The notes beneath the pieces were generated by a model, which saw only the letters and a list, made by a program, of their open reading frames with translations, ran no database searches and had not been told where the DNA came from. A DNA stretch of 64,000 nucleotides, taken from PFL25 sp046260155 (GTDB lineage: Bacteria; Chloroflexota; Anaerolineae; Anaerolineales; UBA4823). The stretch's first letter is position 1. Every line of letters begins with the position of its first letter. The translations under genes and the position numbers were made by a program. The DNA is taken from NCBI GenBank assembly GCA_046260155.1, contig JBJYXV010000013.1, positions 12,516 through 76,515 on the forward strand. The letters are read 5' to 3'. Shown here piece after piece: positions 44,914-52,980 of the stretch.

Positions 44914-45861
44914 ATGGATTACAACATAATCAACAAGACTGTTCCAACTTTTTATTTCATTGGTGTAACCACGGGAAAATCTTCAATCAACAAGGTCTTC
45001 CCTTTATGGATGGAGGTCCTTGGAAAACCCGAGGTCATCCTGGAAGGCATTGACCACGCCATCCATGATAAGCCTGAAAATTACCGCAAGTCTGTCGCTC
45101 AAATAAAAAATGACCCTTTTTCCCTGGGTGCATTAGTAACCACCCATAAAATGGATGTTTATTCAGCCGCGCATGATATGTTTATCTATTTAGATCCATA
45201 TGCGAAGGTAACAGCTGAACTATCCTGCATCTCGAAAAGGAACGGTGAGCTGCGCGGGCATGCCAAGGATCCAATTACAGCGGGGCTCAGTTTAGAAGCA
45301 ATCATTGATCCAGGCTATTTTGGGATGACAGGCGGGCATATTCTATGTCTTGGCGCTGGTGGTTCGGCTGTGGCGACTTTACTGTACCTGATTAATAAAG
45401 AACAACCAGCAGATCGTCCAGAGAAATTTATTGCGGTCAATCGATCGCCTGGCAAACTGGACCATATGCGTGAAATGGTAGCACAGTTTGATACCGATAT
45501 TGAAGTGGAATATGTCCATAACAGCGATCCCAGCAAGAATGATGAGCTGATGGCGCAGCTGCCAAATTACAGTATCGTGATCAACGCGACCGGCATGGGC
45601 AAAGATACCCCCGGTTCACCACTTACCGATGCGGGAATCTTCCCTCTAAATGGAATTGCCTGGGAATTCAATTACCGCGGCGAGCTGGATTTCATGCATC
45701 AGGCATTGGCACAGGTTGGTACCCGCAATTTGAAGGTTGAAGATGGTTGGGTGTACTTCCTGCATGGATGGTCTCAAGTGATCGCCGAAGTTCTACACAT
45801 TGACCTGACCCCAGAACTCTTTAAAGAGCTGGATCAAGCAGCCAGCAGTGTGCGAGCCTAG
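44914..45861 (+). CDS. Shikimate dehydrogenase-like NAD(P) oxidoreductase
   Basis: A 315-residue protein of AroE fold. The substrate-domain lysine is in LGALVTTHKMDVY (like the NVTxPxK motif of AroE), the catalytic aspartate in GHAKDPITAGLSLEA, the nucleotide motif is LCLGAGGSAVATLLYL, and INATGMGKDTPGSPL matches the NATP/SxGM region. The N terminus is divergent, so it is unlikely to be the biosynthetic AroE. A role in oxidising a cyclic polyol or a sugar derivative fits the operon (inference). ATG 44914 is chosen because AAGG lies just before it and the upstream extension overlaps the aldolase gene. Confidence 0.82.
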   Translation: MDYNIINKTVPTFYFIGVTTGKSSINKVFPLWMEVLGKPEVILEGIDHAIHDKPENYRKSVAQIKNDPFSLGALVTTHKMDVYSAAHDMFIYLDPYAKVTAELSCISKRNGELRGHAKDPITAGLSLEAIIDPGYFGMTGGHILCLGAGGSAVATLLYLINKEQPADRPEKFIAVNRSPGKLDHMREMVAQFDTDIEVEYVHNSDPSKNDELMAQLPNYSIVINATGMGKDTPGSPLTDAGIFPLNGIAWEFNYRGELDFMHQALAQVGTRNLKVEDGWVYFLHGWSQVIAEVLHIDLTPELFKELDQAASSVRA

Positions 45862-45887
45862 ATCTTCAAATAAGCCAGGAGGCTGAT

Positions 45888-47219
45888 ATGCGTTCAAAAG
45901 TAACCCCTTTGTATTTTAAAAAAGGGCGGAACGAAGATTTTGATATCCAGTTGAATCTGCTTAAAGAAATTCTGGCGGATGATGTTGAGTTTTTGGAGGA
46001 GCTACCCCTGGGAGAACCGGTACCATCAGACTCCGATGCAGTGCTCTTTCCCCAGATTCTCGGCGCAGCGTATGGCCAGCTCGATGATTTTAAAGCGATA
46101 GATGTTCCCATCTTGATCATTACAACCGAATTCGGCACGATGGCAATGTGGGATTGGGAGGTGATCAAGTATCTCGAGTCCGAGGGTGTTGAAGTGATCG
46201 CTCCCTATAACATGGCCCAGACCAAGAATCTGGCCCGATCGCTGGCTATCAAGCGAGATCTGAAATCATCAAAGTTTGTGGTTTTTCAGGATCAACCTGC
46301 CGTGGGAGGCTTTCAACCCGAAATATTCAAACGCTTTTATTGGTACATGGATGAGTGCACTCAGCGCATGTTCAACAAGTTTGGGATCACAATCGAAGAA
46401 CAAAGCTTTGAAAAATTGGGTGCTGAAGCCAAAATGCTCCCAGATGTCGCAGCTGAAGAGGTTTGGGAAATTTGGGGCGACCATTTGCCGCTGGGTAATG
46501 TCAGCGTAAAACAGCGTAATAGCGCTTTGAAAGTATATTTGAAGTTAAAGGATGCACTGCAAGCCGATTCGTCGATTAAAGGAATGGGTATTAATTGTTT
46601 GAACGAATCCCATTTCTCGGATACGACTCCATGTCTTGCCTGGAACATGTTGTACGAAGAAAAGAAGCTGATCTGGGGTTGTGAGGGCGATACCATCACG
46701 ATGCTGACCAAGTACCTCTTGAACAAGTCGCTTGATGTGCCGATCATGATGACCAATATGTACCCGTTCTTGATGGGAGATGCTGCTTTGAAACATGAGC
46801 GTATCCCTTATTTCCCTGAAGTCAAGGGAAATCCGGATAATTACATCTTGGCAGCCCACTGTGGGTATTTTGGCGTGGTCCCTCAATCTTTTGCTACCGA
46901 TTGGAAAGTGGAATCCAAAGTTCTGGCGATTGTTGATGATAATGCAATTGCACTCGATGCACGATTTCCTGAAGGGCCAATAACCCTGGCAAAGCTGCAC
47001 CCAACATTGGAAACAATGTCGGTGATTGAAGGTGAAATTGAGAAGTACGAGCAGTATGAAAATTCAGATTGCCTGAATGGCGCAGTAATCCGCGTCAGCG
47101 ATGGCCATCAACTGGTCAGTTCCTTATCCTCTCACCACTACCTGATCCTTACAGGACACCGTCTGGCCGAAATCCGGCAGATAGCCAAGGTTTTTGATTT
47201 CGATGTAGAAGCATTTTGA
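45888..47219 (+). CDS. L-fucose/L-arabinose isomerase-like protein
   Basis: A 443-residue protein with the layout of FucI/AraA-type isomerases. The N-terminal domains include AVLFPQILGAAYGQLDDF, ITTEFGTMAMWDWEVI and VFQDQPAVGGFQPEIFKRFYW. The C-terminal part has GINCLNESHFSDTTPCLAWNMLYEE with a metal-ligand-like Glu, ILAAHCGYFG with His, and GAVIRVSDGHQLV. Enzymes of this family interconvert aldoses and ketoses using Mn. The family assignment is probable; the sugar is unknown. AGGAGG precedes ATG 45888. Confidence 0.78.
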   Translation: MRSKVTPLYFKKGRNEDFDIQLNLLKEILADDVEFLEELPLGEPVPSDSDAVLFPQILGAAYGQLDDFKAIDVPILIITTEFGTMAMWDWEVIKYLESEGVEVIAPYNMAQTKNLARSLAIKRDLKSSKFVVFQDQPAVGGFQPEIFKRFYWYMDECTQRMFNKFGITIEEQSFEKLGAEAKMLPDVAAEEVWEIWGDHLPLGNVSVKQRNSALKVYLKLKDALQADSSIKGMGINCLNESHFSDTTPCLAWNMLYEEKKLIWGCEGDTITMLTKYLLNKSLDVPIMMTNMYPFLMGDAALKHERIPYFPEVKGNPDNYILAAHCGYFGVVPQSFATDWKVESKVLAIVDDNAIALDARFPEGPITLAKLHPTLETMSVIEGEIEKYEQYENSDCLNGAVIRVSDGHQLVSSLSSHHYLILTGHRLAEIRQIAKVFDFDVEAF

Positions 47220-47226
47220 GAATCAG

Positions 47227-48261
47227 ATGAATTCAATCGAGCGTACTCTCCGGACAATATCTTTTCAACCCGTTGACAGGGTCCCAGTTGATCTTCACAA
47301 TTTCATGGTCACCCCCCGGTTTCTGGGCGTTAGCGATTATGCTGAATTTTTCCGCAACGGGGAAGCAATGGCAGAAGCCCAGATCAAAGCCTGGAAGCGG
47401 TATGGGCATGATGTCTTGTTAGTTGAAAATGGGACAGCTGCCTTGGCAGAAGCCTGCGGGGTGAAGGTCGAATACCTGAAAGATTCTGCTCCCGTCGCAA
47501 AAATACCAGCCATCAGCAGCCTGGACGAAGTTGATAAACTGGAAATTCCTGATCCATATAAAGATCCATTGTTAAGTGAATTACTGAAGACCACCCGCAT
47601 CATCGTAGAAGAGATCGGAGATCAGGCCTTTGTAATGGGCCGGGCAGACCAGGGACCATTCAGCCTGGCCTGTGAGATTCGCGGGATGGGTGAATTCCTT
47701 TTAGATCTTGCCCTGGGTAAGAAACTGGATAAAATCCACCAATTACTGGATTTCTGCCGATCCGTTTCCGAACAGTACATCATGGCACAAATCGATCAGG
47801 GTGCTCATGCGACTTCGATTGGTGATTCACCTTCAGGACCAGATGTGATTTCACCAAAATACTACCGGGAATTTGCTTATCCTTACGTAAAAAAACTGGT
47901 CAGCAATGTAAAGAAGAAAAACATTCTTCTTGCATACCATATCTGCGGAAATTCCACACCGATCATCGAGGACATGGTCAGCACAGGGGCTGCGATCCTC
48001 GAAATTGACCAAAAAGCGGACCAGCTGGTATGTAAGGCAGCTGCCTCTGGCAAAGCCACGCTGCTGGGTCCAATTGACCCGAGTGAAGTAATGGCGAATG
48101 GCACTCCTGAGTTGGTCATGCAAAAATGCAATGAAGCTTTGGAAAACCTGTCACCAGGAGGTGGTTTTATCCTTGGCCCTGGATGTGCCTTGCCGCCTAA
48201 TACCCCGGATGAAAATATTGATGCCATGATCGAGGCATCCAAAAAGTTTAAGCTTCAATGA
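47227..48261 (+). CDS. Uroporphyrinogen decarboxylase-family (MtaA-like) protein
   Basis: A 344-residue member of the UroD/MtaA superfamily. The N terminus ERTLRTISFQPVDRVPVDL is typical of the non-haem branch. Zinc-ligand-like residues appear in LLAYHICGNSTPIIEDM (His-x-Cys) and LGPGCALPPNTPDENIDAMI (Cys), as in methylcobalamin methyltransferases. The arginines typical of true HemE are not evident. No corrinoid-binding protein or MttB/MtaB partner lies in the operon, so a methyltransfer role is only a possibility. It lies seven bases after the isomerase gene. Confidence 0.85.
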   Translation: MNSIERTLRTISFQPVDRVPVDLHNFMVTPRFLGVSDYAEFFRNGEAMAEAQIKAWKRYGHDVLLVENGTAALAEACGVKVEYLKDSAPVAKIPAISSLDEVDKLEIPDPYKDPLLSELLKTTRIIVEEIGDQAFVMGRADQGPFSLACEIRGMGEFLLDLALGKKLDKIHQLLDFCRSVSEQYIMAQIDQGAHATSIGDSPSGPDVISPKYYREFAYPYVKKLVSNVKKKNILLAYHICGNSTPIIEDMVSTGAAILEIDQKADQLVCKAAASGKATLLGPIDPSEVMANGTPELVMQKCNEALENLSPGGGFILGPGCALPPNTPDENIDAMIEASKKFKLQ

Positions 48262-48332
48262 AAAGGAGAAGTTATTTGAAAGAATGCTTGAATACACAGG
48301 TCTGATGGATTATTTACTACATGGAGGTTTAC

Positions 48333-49196
48333 ATGACATTAAAAGTTGGAATTGATAACTATAGTTACCATCGGTTTTTTGGAGAGGTATATCCCCAACA
48401 AGAAACCCCAGAAAAGCAGATGACTATAGAAGATTTCCTCAAACGCGCAAAAGAACTTGGTGTGGATGGGGTCTCACTGGAATCATGCTTCGTCAAGAGT
48501 TATGATCCCGGATACCTGTCCGAACTCAAGAGCTCCCTGGATGATTATGGCTTCGACCGGGTGTGGGCCTGGGGACACCCCGACGGGCTTGAGGGGGGCA
48601 AAAATGAAGCGATGCTCACCGAGATGATCGAGCATATTTCATATGCCAAGGCGATCGGCGCAGAGGTGATGCGAGTGGTAGGCAGCAGTCTTGCTTTCCG
48701 CTTCGAACCTCATGGACCGCAACTCGAGAAGCTGACCAGGATGTTCAAGGAAGCTGTGAAAGTGGCTGAGGAGATGAACATCAAGATGGCTGTCGAGAAC
48801 CACTTCGACTTTGACTCGGATGAATACCTGGCCTTGATTGAGGAAGTTGGATCTCCATTTTTTGGTCTGACATTCGACACGGGTAACTTCACCCGGTTAT
48901 TGGACGAACCGGTGAAAGCCATGGAGAAATTGGGAAAATATGTCTACGCCACTCACGTCAAAGACTTAAGAATTAGACCCGATACTCCAGCAGATGAGTG
49001 GTTCTTCTTCTCCTCTGTCCCGGTGGGTGATGGTTATCTCAACATACCCGAACTGGCCAGAATGCTCGCCGCATTGAACTATCAGGGATTGCTGGCGATC
49101 GAGTTGGATTTCACTCACCCAGAGTACGCCGGGCAGGAAGATGCCGCAGTGGAAAAAAGCGTCAAGTACCTGCAGAAATTGGTCGCGGAAATCTAG
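48333..49196 (+). CDS. Sugar phosphate isomerase/epimerase-like TIM barrel (paralogue A2)
   Basis: Close paralogue of the 30788-31657 product along its whole length, with the same metal-site stretches: VSLESCF, MAVENHFDF, LTFDTGNFTR, ATHVKDL, AIELD. ATG 48333 is chosen because GGAGG sits five bases upstream; the ATG at 48321 overlaps that site. The next gene, 19 bases downstream, is a Gfo/Idh dehydrogenase, giving one of three TIM-barrel plus dehydrogenase neighbourhoods in the cluster. Confidence 0.86.
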   Translation: MTLKVGIDNYSYHRFFGEVYPQQETPEKQMTIEDFLKRAKELGVDGVSLESCFVKSYDPGYLSELKSSLDDYGFDRVWAWGHPDGLEGGKNEAMLTEMIEHISYAKAIGAEVMRVVGSSLAFRFEPHGPQLEKLTRMFKEAVKVAEEMNIKMAVENHFDFDSDEYLALIEEVGSPFFGLTFDTGNFTRLLDEPVKAMEKLGKYVYATHVKDLRIRPDTPADEWFFFSSVPVGDGYLNIPELARMLAALNYQGLLAIELDFTHPEYAGQEDAAVEKSVKYLQKLVAEI

Positions 49197-49215
49197 TGAT
49201 AAAGGAAATGAAAAA

Positions 49216-50373
49216 ATGAAAGAATTAAATGTTGCGATAATTGGTTACAAGTTTATGGGCAGGGCCCACTCGAATGCCTGGCAGAATATCACCAATTTCT
49301 TCGATGTGCCCTACAAGCCGGTACTGAAAGTCGCTTGTGGCAGGCACGAAGAGGATGTCCAGGAATTTGCAGACCGCTGGGGATGGGAAGAAGTCGAGAC
49401 GGATTGGCAAAAGGTGGTTGAACGTGACGATATCGATATTATCGATATATCGACTCCCCCAGCGCTGCATTATCCCATCGCAGTTGCTGCCGCAAAGGCC
49501 GGGAAACATATCTTCTGTGAAAAACCGATTTCCCTGACCGCGGATGAAGCATTAAAAATGTACGAGGCTGCTGAAGAAGCAGGTGTAGTGCATTACCTCA
49601 ACCATAACTATCGCCGCTGTCCTGCGGTCATGCTTGCCAAGCAGTTGATCGATGAAGGTAAGTTGGGCCAGATCTATCACTGGCGAGGCTGCTACCTGCA
49701 ATCCTGGCTGATGGATCCCGAATTCACGCTCACCTGGCACATGCAGAAAGAAATTGCTGGATCAGGCGCCAGTGGCGGGATCAATTCCCACAGCGTAGAC
49801 CTGGCCCGTTTCTTGGTAGGTGAGATTAAGTCGGTCTCCGCCATGACCAAAACCTTCATTAAAGAACGACCCATCTCTGAGGGTACAGGAGGTGGCACAT
49901 TTGCTTCGGGAGAATCGACCGGCAAAATGGGCAAGGTTACGGTGGAAGATGCAATTTCGATGGTAGCGGAGTTCGAGAACGGTGCCCTGGGTTCATTTGA
50001 AGCAACCATGTTCGCCATTGGGCGCGAGAATTATAATTATTTCGAGATCTATGGCTCGAAGGGCGCGGTGATTTTCAATTTAGAGCGCATGAATGAATTG
50101 CAGTACTACTCAGGTGAAGATGGGGAGGGCGAGAAAGGGTTCCGGACCATTCTTGCCACCCAATCGATCCATCCCTATATCTCTGCCTGGTGGCCGCCCG
50201 CTCATAATATCGGCTACGAGCATGAGTTCCATCATGCGGTATACGATTTCCTGAATGCAATAGCTTCCGGAGAACCGATTGCACCTAATTTTTACGATGG
50301 CTATCTGGGCATGAAAGTGTTGGAAGCCGGATTGAAATCAGCAGAAACCAGGAAGCAGATAGATATCGAGTAA
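49216..50373 (+). CDS. Gfo/Idh/MocA oxidoreductase (paralogue C1)
   Basis: A 385-residue dehydrogenase with VAIIGYKFMGRAHSNAW (nucleotide loop, GYKFMG in place of the usual GxGxxG), FCEKPISLTADEA, and SGGINSHSVDLARFLVGE with the active-site histidine. It shares the motif order and the C-terminal WWPP.H..G.EH...H segment with the 55379-56569 product, so the two are paralogues. ATG 49216 has AAAGGAAA upstream. It is the last gene before the hairpin at 50412. Confidence 0.9.
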   Translation: MKELNVAIIGYKFMGRAHSNAWQNITNFFDVPYKPVLKVACGRHEEDVQEFADRWGWEEVETDWQKVVERDDIDIIDISTPPALHYPIAVAAAKAGKHIFCEKPISLTADEALKMYEAAEEAGVVHYLNHNYRRCPAVMLAKQLIDEGKLGQIYHWRGCYLQSWLMDPEFTLTWHMQKEIAGSGASGGINSHSVDLARFLVGEIKSVSAMTKTFIKERPISEGTGGGTFASGESTGKMGKVTVEDAISMVAEFENGALGSFEATMFAIGRENYNYFEIYGSKGAVIFNLERMNELQYYSGEDGEGEKGFRTILATQSIHPYISAWWPPAHNIGYEHEFHHAVYDFLNAIASGEPIAPNFYDGYLGMKVLEAGLKSAETRKQIDIE

Positions 50374-50411
50374 GATCGATAGAATTTACCTGCAAAACAG
50401 GAAGAATAAAT

Positions 50412-50431
50412 CGGGAGGCCATGGCCTCCCG
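50412..50431. terminator. Bidirectional terminator between convergent operons
   Basis: CGGGAGGCC (50412-50420) and GGCCTCCCG (50423-50431) form a perfect nine-pair GC-rich stem with a two-base loop. T-rich bases follow on both strands (ATTTGCGTTT on plus, ATTTATTC on minus), so it can end both converging operons. Confidence 0.85.
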
Positions 50432-50571
50432 ATTTGCGTTTCTATCGCTGACTGGATGCTCGCCAGAGAAGGAGGTATCTTCAGGGATAATCTTTTTGTT
50501 TCGTAGCAATCACGCACAATGGCTATAAAAAATGGGGGTTGAAAAAAGTAATCCCCAAATAACAACTTGTA

Positions 50572-52110
50572 TCAAAGGGAAATTTGACTGAGAGATTCCC
50601 CAATTTCAGCTTGAGATATTCGTAACATCTCATACACCGGTTCTAATTTCTTATAATCCTCGTGGTGTTCTGGAACTGGCTCTGCAATACTTTCGATCTC
50701 ATGGATTTGATCGACTTTTGAAAAATCCTTCCACAATCCACAGCCGACTGCAGCAATTGCCGCAGCACCCAGCGATCCAGCCTCTTCTCCAATATTTGTT
50801 TTTATAATATTCATGTTAAATACATCTGCAAATATCTGGCGCCATAATTTGTTTTTACTGCCGCCGCCCACAATCACCATTTCATCACTCAGGTTGGAAA
50901 ACCTCTTTAACACCTTTAGCACCGAACCAAGGTTCATGGCGATGCCTTCCATGCCAGCTCTTATCAAATCTGCTCGTGTATGGCCAAGGTCAAGTCCCGA
51001 GAATGCACCCCGGATATTGGCATTCGGCTCCTGGGAAGATCCACCCGCAAGACTTGGATTAAACAAAAGCTTATTTGCTCCTGTACTGGATTCTTCTGCA
51101 AGCTGCGCCATCAAATCATAAACATCCTGGTTTGTCTGGTTGGCTCTTTCCAGCAGATCAGGGCAGATATTATCACGCAGCCACCGGAACGAATTCCCGG
51201 CAGAAAAGATGCTCACTGCAGACGTAAACATTCCTGGGATCACATGGGTGAATACAAAAGGTTTGCTGATTGCATCCAGGACCGGCTGGTCATCGGAAAC
51301 AGCAATCCAGGCGGAAGAGCCCAAGGATAAATATACTCTCCCGCTGGCAGTGTTTCTAGCCCCAAGTGCCATGCAGGAGTTGTCAACGCCTCCACAGGCA
51401 ACTTTAACTCTTTCTGGTAATCCAAGGCTTTGAGCTGCTTGTGGCGAGAGTTCACCAATAATTTCTGTCGAAGGTACGATTTCAGGAAATAACGCTTCAT
51501 CAAGACCGCTTGCCTCAAGGAGTTCAGGGGAGTATTTCCATTTTATAAGATCGTACACACCGCTTCCTGAAGCATAAGAGTAGTCGGTTCTCACCTGCCC
51601 GGTCAGTTTAAAGTTTATATAGTCCTTGGTACCCAGGAATTTATAAACATCATTAAATACCCCGCGGATATTGTCCTGGTACCACAAAATTTTAAACACC
51701 GAATACAATTTTGCAGGAAATCCATTCCCAGTGGTCATATACCATTTCGATTCATCGAATTTCTCAAAAAAGATGCCGGCCTGCACTCCTGCACGGGAAT
51801 CGGACCAAATTGGTACGGACTCCTGGAGCAGTCTGCCCTCTTTGTCAATTGGCACAACCCCAAGGCTATGACCAGAGATTGCCAGGCACTCAATTTCCTT
51901 TCGATCAACGCCAGTTTCTGCGATTAATTGTCTCGTGCTGCTTACGATCGAATCCCACCAGTCTGAGGGTCTTTGCTCGTGCATGCCGGATCGAGGATAG
52001 AACGTTTCATAAGCATAAAACGTGCTTGCCATGCACGCCCCATCGGCATCATACAACGAAGCCTTGTTCCCTCCTGTGCCCAGATCATATGCGATGATTT
52101 TTTTATTCAT
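50572..52110 (-). CDS. FGGY-family carbohydrate kinase 2 (xylulokinase-like)
   Basis: A 512-residue sugar kinase with KKIIAYDLGTGGNKASLYDADG at the N terminus, CLAISGHSLGVVPID, PIWSDSRAGVQAG, LSLGSSAWIAVSDD, and IVGGGSKNKLWRQIFADVFNMN in the C-terminal ATPase half. It differs strongly from the kinase at 38889, so it is not a recent copy. It is the last gene of the minus-strand operon. The substrate is probably a ketose or deoxy-ketose made by the other enzymes (inference). ATG 52110 is used; a TTG one codon earlier is possible. Confidence 0.9.
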   Translation of the reverse strand: MNKKIIAYDLGTGGNKASLYDADGACMASTFYAYETFYPRSGMHEQRPSDWWDSIVSSTRQLIAETGVDRKEIECLAISGHSLGVVPIDKEGRLLQESVPIWSDSRAGVQAGIFFEKFDESKWYMTTGNGFPAKLYSVFKILWYQDNIRGVFNDVYKFLGTKDYINFKLTGQVRTDYSYASGSGVYDLIKWKYSPELLEASGLDEALFPEIVPSTEIIGELSPQAAQSLGLPERVKVACGGVDNSCMALGARNTASGRVYLSLGSSAWIAVSDDQPVLDAISKPFVFTHVIPGMFTSAVSIFSAGNSFRWLRDNICPDLLERANQTNQDVYDLMAQLAEESSTGANKLLFNPSLAGGSSQEPNANIRGAFSGLDLGHTRADLIRAGMEGIAMNLGSVLKVLKRFSNLSDEMVIVGGGSKNKLWRQIFADVFNMNIIKTNIGEEAGSLGAAAIAAVGCGLWKDFSKVDQIHEIESIAEPVPEHHEDYKKLEPVYEMLRISQAEIGESLSQISL

Positions 52111-52178
52111 CAACCTAGTCCCTTATTGAAGATACTTTCACTTTCCTGCAGTGAACAGGTATTGACCTTTATTCCAGT

Positions 52179-52898
52179 TCAAACTTCCACTCCATCCGGA
52201 AATCTGTGCTCAAACTCTCTGATCAACTCCGCTCCCCTGCTAACTCCAAGTTGGTCGGCTCCAGCGCGTAAGAATTCAAGGGCATCATCCAGGTTGTAAA
52301 TACCACCGGAAGCTTTGACCTTCATTCTGTCACTGATTGCATTTCTTATCAGCAAGACATCTTCAATGGTTGCACCTTGCGGGTTGCTGTTGACCATTTG
52401 TAAATATTGAGTCCGCACACCTGTAGAAGTCTTAACCATTTGTGCTCCCGCAGACTCAACCAATTTGCTGGCTCTCTCTTTTTCCTCATTCGTCAGCACC
52501 CAGGTTTCGATGATCACTTTTACAATTCTGCCTTCAGCTTTTTTTACCACTGCTTCGATATCGGCCTGTACCAGGCGATCTTTTTTGGATTTTAGCGCTC
52601 CAATATCCATGACCATATCAATTTGGGTCGCACCAGATCGGACCGCATACTCTGTTTCTAACGCCTTGGATTCGGTTGGATGAGCGCCAAATGGAAAACC
52701 AACATTTCCACTGATCTCCATGGGTTCATTTTGTAACAGCTGCACAGTGAGCTTCACATTCACTAGATTTACACAAACCACCCCGACCCCAGTAGTTTTT
52801 GCTTTCTCACAAAAAATCCTCACATCATCGTCGGTGGCAAAATGCTGGCACAGACTGAATTCTATGCGTTTCTTAAAATCTTCTAAATTTAGCTGCAT
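52179..52898 (-). CDS. deoC: Deoxyribose-phosphate aldolase
   Basis: DeoC cleaves 2-deoxyribose-5-phosphate, or a similar 2-deoxy sugar phosphate, to acetaldehyde and a triose phosphate by a Schiff-base mechanism. The lysine is Lys156 in QMVKTSTGV; supporting residues are TQIDMVMDIGALKS (Asp) and MKVKASGGIYNLDDA (second Lys). The length of 239 residues is close to normal. No nucleoside-salvage genes are nearby; the gene sits between an OYE-like gene and an FGGY kinase gene, so it may handle a non-nucleoside deoxy sugar. Confidence 0.93.
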   Translation of the reverse strand: MQLNLEDFKKRIEFSLCQHFATDDDVRIFCEKAKTTGVGVVCVNLVNVKLTVQLLQNEPMEISGNVGFPFGAHPTESKALETEYAVRSGATQIDMVMDIGALKSKKDRLVQADIEAVVKKAEGRIVKVIIETWVLTNEEKERASKLVESAGAQMVKTSTGVRTQYLQMVNSNPQGATIEDVLLIRNAISDRMKVKASGGIYNLDDALEFLRAGADQLGVSRGAELIREFEHRFPDGVEV

Positions 52899-52930
52899 GG
52901 TTTTCTATACCAAAAATCGTCATAAAACCT

Positions 52931-52955
52931 CACAACCCCCGTGAGGGGGGTTGTG
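52931..52955 (-). terminator. GC-rich intergenic hairpin
   Basis: CACAACCCCC (52931-52940) pairs perfectly with GGGGGTTGTG (52946-52955) around a five-base loop, between the stop of the OYE-like gene and the start of deoC. On the minus strand it is followed by AGGTTTTATG. It could be a partial terminator or a stabiliser that sets the ratio of the two products. Confidence 0.55.
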
Positions 52956-52980
52956 GGGATAGAAATAGCGACTACCGTCC

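Noticed and set aside
47227..48261. True HemE (haem biosynthesis)
   Set aside because: The arginine-rich N-terminal signature of HemE is absent and the context is catabolic, with zinc-ligand-like residues of the MtaA branch.
29823..50373. A classical myo-inositol (iol) operon
   Set aside because: IolG- and IolE/IolH-like proteins are present, but IolB, IolC, IolD and IolJ counterparts are not recognisable.
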